From: Puia dinghuensis
GTDB taxonomy: Bacteria > Bacteroidota > Bacteroidia > Chitinophagales > Chitinophagaceae
DNA: 64,000 nt
Direction: 5' to 3'
Assembly (NCBI GenBank): GCA_026225275.1
Contig: JAMFSL010000036.1
Coordinates: 18,925 to 82,924, forward strand
Shown: positions 61,522 to 64,000 of the stretch, in pieces
Layout: the number at the start of each line of letters is the position of its first letter
How positions within the stretch are numbered: position 1 is the stretch's first letter
Translations under genes and position numbers: made by a program
Notes under the pieces: generated by a model
The model's database searches: none
Told to the model about the DNA's origin: nothing
Seen by the model: the letters and a program-made list of their open reading frames with translations, nothing else

Positions 61522-62106
61522 ATGCCCATGTTTGAGATTTTCGAAACGTTTATCACCGCCCAGGGCGATTTCACCGAGGAAGATCTGCGGCTCCTTCGCT
61601 CGCACACAACAGTGAAGAAGATCCGCCGAAAGGAATTCCTCTTGCAGGAAGGCGAAATTTGCAGATATAAAATATTTGTTGCCAAAGGTTTACTCAAGAC
61701 ATACGTCGTCCGACACGACGGAGTCGAACATATCCTGCGATTTTCCCCCGAGAACTCCTGGGCGACAGACCATGAAAGCATGAAAACCCAAACGCCAACC
61801 AGGATCAATATTGAAGCGCTCGAGAATACGGAAGTGATCCTCTGGACCCGCGAAAGCCTGGACGAATCATGCAAGACCGTCCCGGCCTTTCAAACGTATA
61901 TGGGGCGACTCATGGAGAACGCCCTCAGAATAACGCACGAACGTGTACTCATTAACCTTAGCTATACTACCGAAGAAAAATACGAGGACTTCATTACTTC
62001 TTTCCCCGATGTCTTCAACCGCGTGCCGCTGCACATGGTCGCATCTTATCTTGGCGTGTCGAGAGAAACGCTGAGCCGCATCAGACACGCCCGGATTAAG
62101 CAGTAG
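61522..62106 (+). CDS. Crp/Fnr family transcriptional regulator
   Basis: 194 residues. The cyclic-nucleotide-binding fold is at about 10-125 (KKIRRKEFLLQEGEICRYKI, VAKGLLKTYVVRHDGVEHIL, FSPENSWATDHESM). The C-terminal winged helix is short (about 165-194, RVPLHMVASYLGVSRETLSR, then IRHARIKQ) as in many Bacteroidota members. No Cys cluster for oxygen sensing. The ligand is unknown. The convergent AraC gene overlaps its last 11 bases. Confidence 0.93.
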   Translation: MPMFEIFETFITAQGDFTEEDLRLLRSHTTVKKIRRKEFLLQEGEICRYKIFVAKGLLKTYVVRHDGVEHILRFSPENSWATDHESMKTQTPTRINIEALENTEVILWTRESLDESCKTVPAFQTYMGRLMENALRITHERVLINLSYTTEEKYEDFITSFPDVFNRVPLHMVASYLGVSRETLSRIRHARIKQ

Positions 62107-63004
62107 TCCTGTACTCACTCGGCGACTTCCCCGTCTTCGCCTTGAAGATTTTGGTAAAATGTGAAGGATACTCGAACCCCAGCTCATACGCAATCTCACT
62201 GATAGAATTCTCAGTCCCCCATAACAGCGACTTCGCCCTTTCCACCAGTTCGAGATGAATATGCTCCAGCGTACTCTTGCCCGTGAACTTCTGTAACAGA
62301 TCGGACAGATAATTCGCCGACAGATTCAATTGCGAAGAAAAATAAGTAACATCGGGCAACCCATTTTCCACCAGATCCCCTTGACTGAAATAGTTTTTCA
62401 ACAGGCTTTCGAAGCGTTGCACGACATCGCTATTAACCTTCGCCCGCGTATAAAACTGCCGGTCATAAAAGCGGTTGCCATAATTCAGCAGCAATTCTAT
62501 ATTACTCACGATCACACTTTGCGTATGCTTATCGATAGACTGCATGTATTCCGCCGCGATCTTATCGACACAATCTTTGATAGTGGCATCCTCTTCCGTC
62601 GAAATATGCAGCGCTTCGTTGACCTCATAATGAAAAAAGGAATATTGCTGCATCTTGCTCCCCAGGCTCGTCCCGTGCAGCAGATCCGGATGAAAGAACA
62701 AAGCCCATCCGTCGGCCACCTCGACATTGGGACTCGCCCCCAGTACTTGTCCCGGGGCGGTAAACATCAGCGACCCATCCCGAAAATCATACTGGCTCTT
62801 GCCATAATGCAGCAGCCCGTCGAATTTTTTGCAGGAGATCGTGTAAAACCCAAACCGGTACAGCATATTGCCTTTCGGCCGATCTGCATAGAACGTATTG
62901 TGATCAATCACACTCACCAGCGGATGCCGCGGCCTCGGATAGTGTACCATATCGTGCAGCTCGCCGATAGTAGCAATGTCCATATAAGGGGAAGCTTTTT
63001 TCAT
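62096..63004 (-). CDS. AraC family transcriptional regulator
   Basis: 302 residues from ATG 63004, placed one base after the stop of the SDR gene upstream; a start at 63025 would lie inside that gene. N-terminal cupin-like sensor region (about 10-150, FYTISCKKFDGLLHYGKSQY), a central linker, and the C-terminal double helix-turn-helix (about 205-300, LNLSANYLSDLLQKFTGKST, ISEIAYELGFEYPSHFTKIF then KAKTGKSPSEYR). It probably controls the SDR gene with which it is co-transcribed. Effector unknown. Confidence 0.93.
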   Translation of the reverse strand: MKKASPYMDIATIGELHDMVHYPRPRHPLVSVIDHNTFYADRPKGNMLYRFGFYTISCKKFDGLLHYGKSQYDFRDGSLMFTAPGQVLGASPNVEVADGWALFFHPDLLHGTSLGSKMQQYSFFHYEVNEALHISTEEDATIKDCVDKIAAEYMQSIDKHTQSVIVSNIELLLNYGNRFYDRQFYTRAKVNSDVVQRFESLLKNYFSQGDLVENGLPDVTYFSSQLNLSANYLSDLLQKFTGKSTLEHIHLELVERAKSLLWGTENSISEIAYELGFEYPSHFTKIFKAKTGKSPSEYRTTA

Positions 63005-63005
63005 G

Positions 63006-63818
63006 TCATATCCCGGTTTGACCAACCATCATCTTTTTAAAGGCTACATCGTCCATCTGATGCCTGGCCTCCAGCAAAGGTACCGCTTCGTGTCCAACGG
63101 GATACCGCAATTTCTCGCTGTCGTCGGTAGCAGCCTCATAAATAACATCCGCCACGTCGCTGATATTCTCCGACATAGGCCAGGTCGCTAATTTCCCCGC
63201 GAACTTGTCGTACGGTTCCTGGTAATCGCCCAATCCACCTGCACCGTAAATGTTCATGGAACGCCCCGCGAAGTCCGTCTTAAAACCAGCCGGTTCAACT
63301 ATTTTTAGCCGGATACCCAACGGATTGAGTTCGTATTGCCAGGATTCAGTCATTCCCTCCAGCGCAAATTTAGAGGCATGATAAAGTGTTGAAAAGGGGA
63401 AGGTGACCCTTCCGCCAATGGAAGATATGTTGATGATGACCCCGGAACGATGCTTCCGCATGTCCGGCAGAACAGCCTTCGTGACCTCGATCAATCCGAA
63501 AAAATTGACCTCGAATTGTTGCCTGATCACTTCCTCCGGCGCAGCTTCCAGCACCCCCAGCGTGCCGAAACCCGCAGTGTTCACCAGCACGTCGATTTGC
63601 CCAAATTGCCGGATACCTGCCGCTACCGCAGCTTTAATACTTTCTTTGTCCGTTACATCCATCCTGGTCAGCAACACATCGCTGAAGGCCGACAGTTTCG
63701 TGTCCTTCTCCGGCGACCGCATCGTCGCAATAACATTCCAACCTTCCTTTTGAAAACGCTTCACAGCTTCCCGTCCAAACCCAGACGAGGCACCCGTTAT
63801 AAATACTGTCTTTTTCAT
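63006..63818 (-). CDS. Short-chain dehydrogenase/reductase
   Basis: 270 residues with the classical SDR marks: TGASSGFGREAVKRF (NADP-binding TGxxxGxG), NTAGFGTLGVLEAAPEEV (an NTAG form of the NNAG motif), INISSIGGRVTFPFSTLYHA with catalytic Ser and Tyr, and the downstream SKFALEGMTESWQYEL Lys. Substrate unknown. Forms an operon with the AraC gene, separated by one base (TGA-C-ATG). The divergent gap to the aldo/keto reductase gene is 111 bases. Confidence 0.94.
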   Translation of the reverse strand: MKKTVFITGASSGFGREAVKRFQKEGWNVIATMRSPEKDTKLSAFSDVLLTRMDVTDKESIKAAVAAGIRQFGQIDVLVNTAGFGTLGVLEAAPEEVIRQQFEVNFFGLIEVTKAVLPDMRKHRSGVIINISSIGGRVTFPFSTLYHASKFALEGMTESWQYELNPLGIRLKIVEPAGFKTDFAGRSMNIYGAGGLGDYQEPYDKFAGKLATWPMSENISDVADVIYEAATDDSEKLRYPVGHEAVPLLEARHQMDDVAFKKMMVGQTGI

Positions 63819-63877
63819 TTTAATGTTGATTATTCCACAAAGCTCGCACCGGCCGGATGGAGTGGCTTATCCCTTTC

Positions 63878-63907
63878 TTGGGGATGCTTATATATTTCTT
63901 AGATTTG
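63878..63907 (+). promoter_or_regulatory. Bacteroidota promoter TTG-N19-TAGATTTG
   Basis: TTG at 63878-63880 and TAGATTTG at 63900-63907 match the -33 and -7 elements with a 19-base spacer. This is the best-formed promoter in the window, 22 bases in front of the aldo/keto reductase ATG. Confidence 0.65.
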
Positions 63908-63929
63908 CCTCGCTCAAACATTTTCATCC

Positions 63930-64000
63930 ATGAAGTACAAATTACTCGGACGCAGCGGCCTGAAAGTATCAGAATTATGCCTCGGAACCATGGGCTTCGG
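63930..64000 (+). CDS. Aldo/keto reductase, N-terminus (cut by window edge)
   Basis: The last 71 bases begin with ATG 63930 and encode MKYKLLGRSGLKVSELCLG followed by TMGFG, the unmistakable N-terminal strand of the aldo/keto reductase superfamily. The frame is open to the end of the window. A well-formed promoter lies immediately upstream. Only about 24 residues can be seen, so subfamily and substrate cannot be given. Confidence 0.85.
   Translation, partial: MKYKLLGRSGLKVSELCLGTMGF

Noticed and set aside
1..64000. tRNA, rRNA, CRISPR or insertion sequences
   Set aside because: Scanned the intergenic gaps by eye; no cloverleaf, regular repeat-spacer pattern, transposase or terminal repeat was recognised. 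A computed search would be needed to exclude small RNAs.

Overview
The window comes from a Bacteroidota genome, most likely a Chitinophagaceae-type soil or plant-associated bacterium (Chitinophaga/Puia-like; genus is inference). Supporting signs are two SusC/SusD pairs, a FecI-type sigma factor with a FecR-type anti-sigma factor upstream of a SusC carrying an STN domain, type IX secretion C-termini (one sorting domain and one gliding-motility CHU_C domain), many lipoproteins, and promoters of the Bacteroidota TAnnTTTG type. No tRNA, rRNA, CRISPR array or insertion sequence was recognised. Coding density is very high and no gene-free stretch exceeds 300 bases.

Layout. 1-5.9 kb: end of a glycan-uptake locus (SusC C-terminus, SusD, and a 1213-residue fusion of a GH89 alpha-N-acetylglucosaminidase with a GH28 pectinase-like domain). 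5.95-15 kb: a second locus (ECF sigma, FecR, SusC, SusD, DUF1735 lipoprotein, alpha/beta hydrolase). 15-23.4 kb: mixed secreted and membrane proteins, including two type IX cargo proteins and a GH53 endo-galactanase. 23.4-25.2 kb: a type 1 encapsulin with a DyP peroxidase that ends in a cargo-loading peptide. 25.3-33.1 kb: transglutaminase-DUF2126, Peptidase_Mx-like, transglutaminase and ATP-grasp/alpha-E proteins, a widespread but poorly understood peptide-modifying cluster and the most interesting uncharacterised system here. 33-42.7 kb: lipase maturation factor, M1 peptidase, GT-C-like membrane protein, a BNR/VPS10 pseudogene, a SolA-like oxidase and two small-family proteins. 42.7-45.5 kb: a GNAT, an AbiE-type toxin-antitoxin pair in more A/T-rich DNA, and an ABC permease pseudogene. 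45.5-54.1 kb: a TPR histidine kinase and LuxR response regulator, divergent from a TonB receptor, beta-helix lipoprotein and histidine-acid phosphatase (MINPP/phytase type) operon. 54.3-57.8 kb: two tandem paralogous surface proteins with Peptidase_S74 chaperone tails. 57.8-64 kb: a redox and regulator group (Old Yellow Enzyme with TetR, haloperoxidase-type hydrolase, NAD-dependent epimerase-like SDR, Crp/Fnr regulator, SDR with AraC regulator, start of an aldo/keto reductase).

How it fits together. The first 23 kb is mostly outer-membrane and secreted polysaccharide acquisition, with the sigma/anti-sigma pair probably switching on the second SusCD locus. The encapsulin pair is an oxidative-stress nanocompartment. 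The ATP-grasp, DUF2126 and transglutaminase genes look like one biochemical system that makes and cuts amide bonds. The two-component system faces a TonB-receptor/phosphatase operon, suggesting regulated scavenging of organic phosphate. Two genes (39 kb and 45 kb) have lost their middles but kept both ends, which is unusual enough to check for real deletions versus assembly error.
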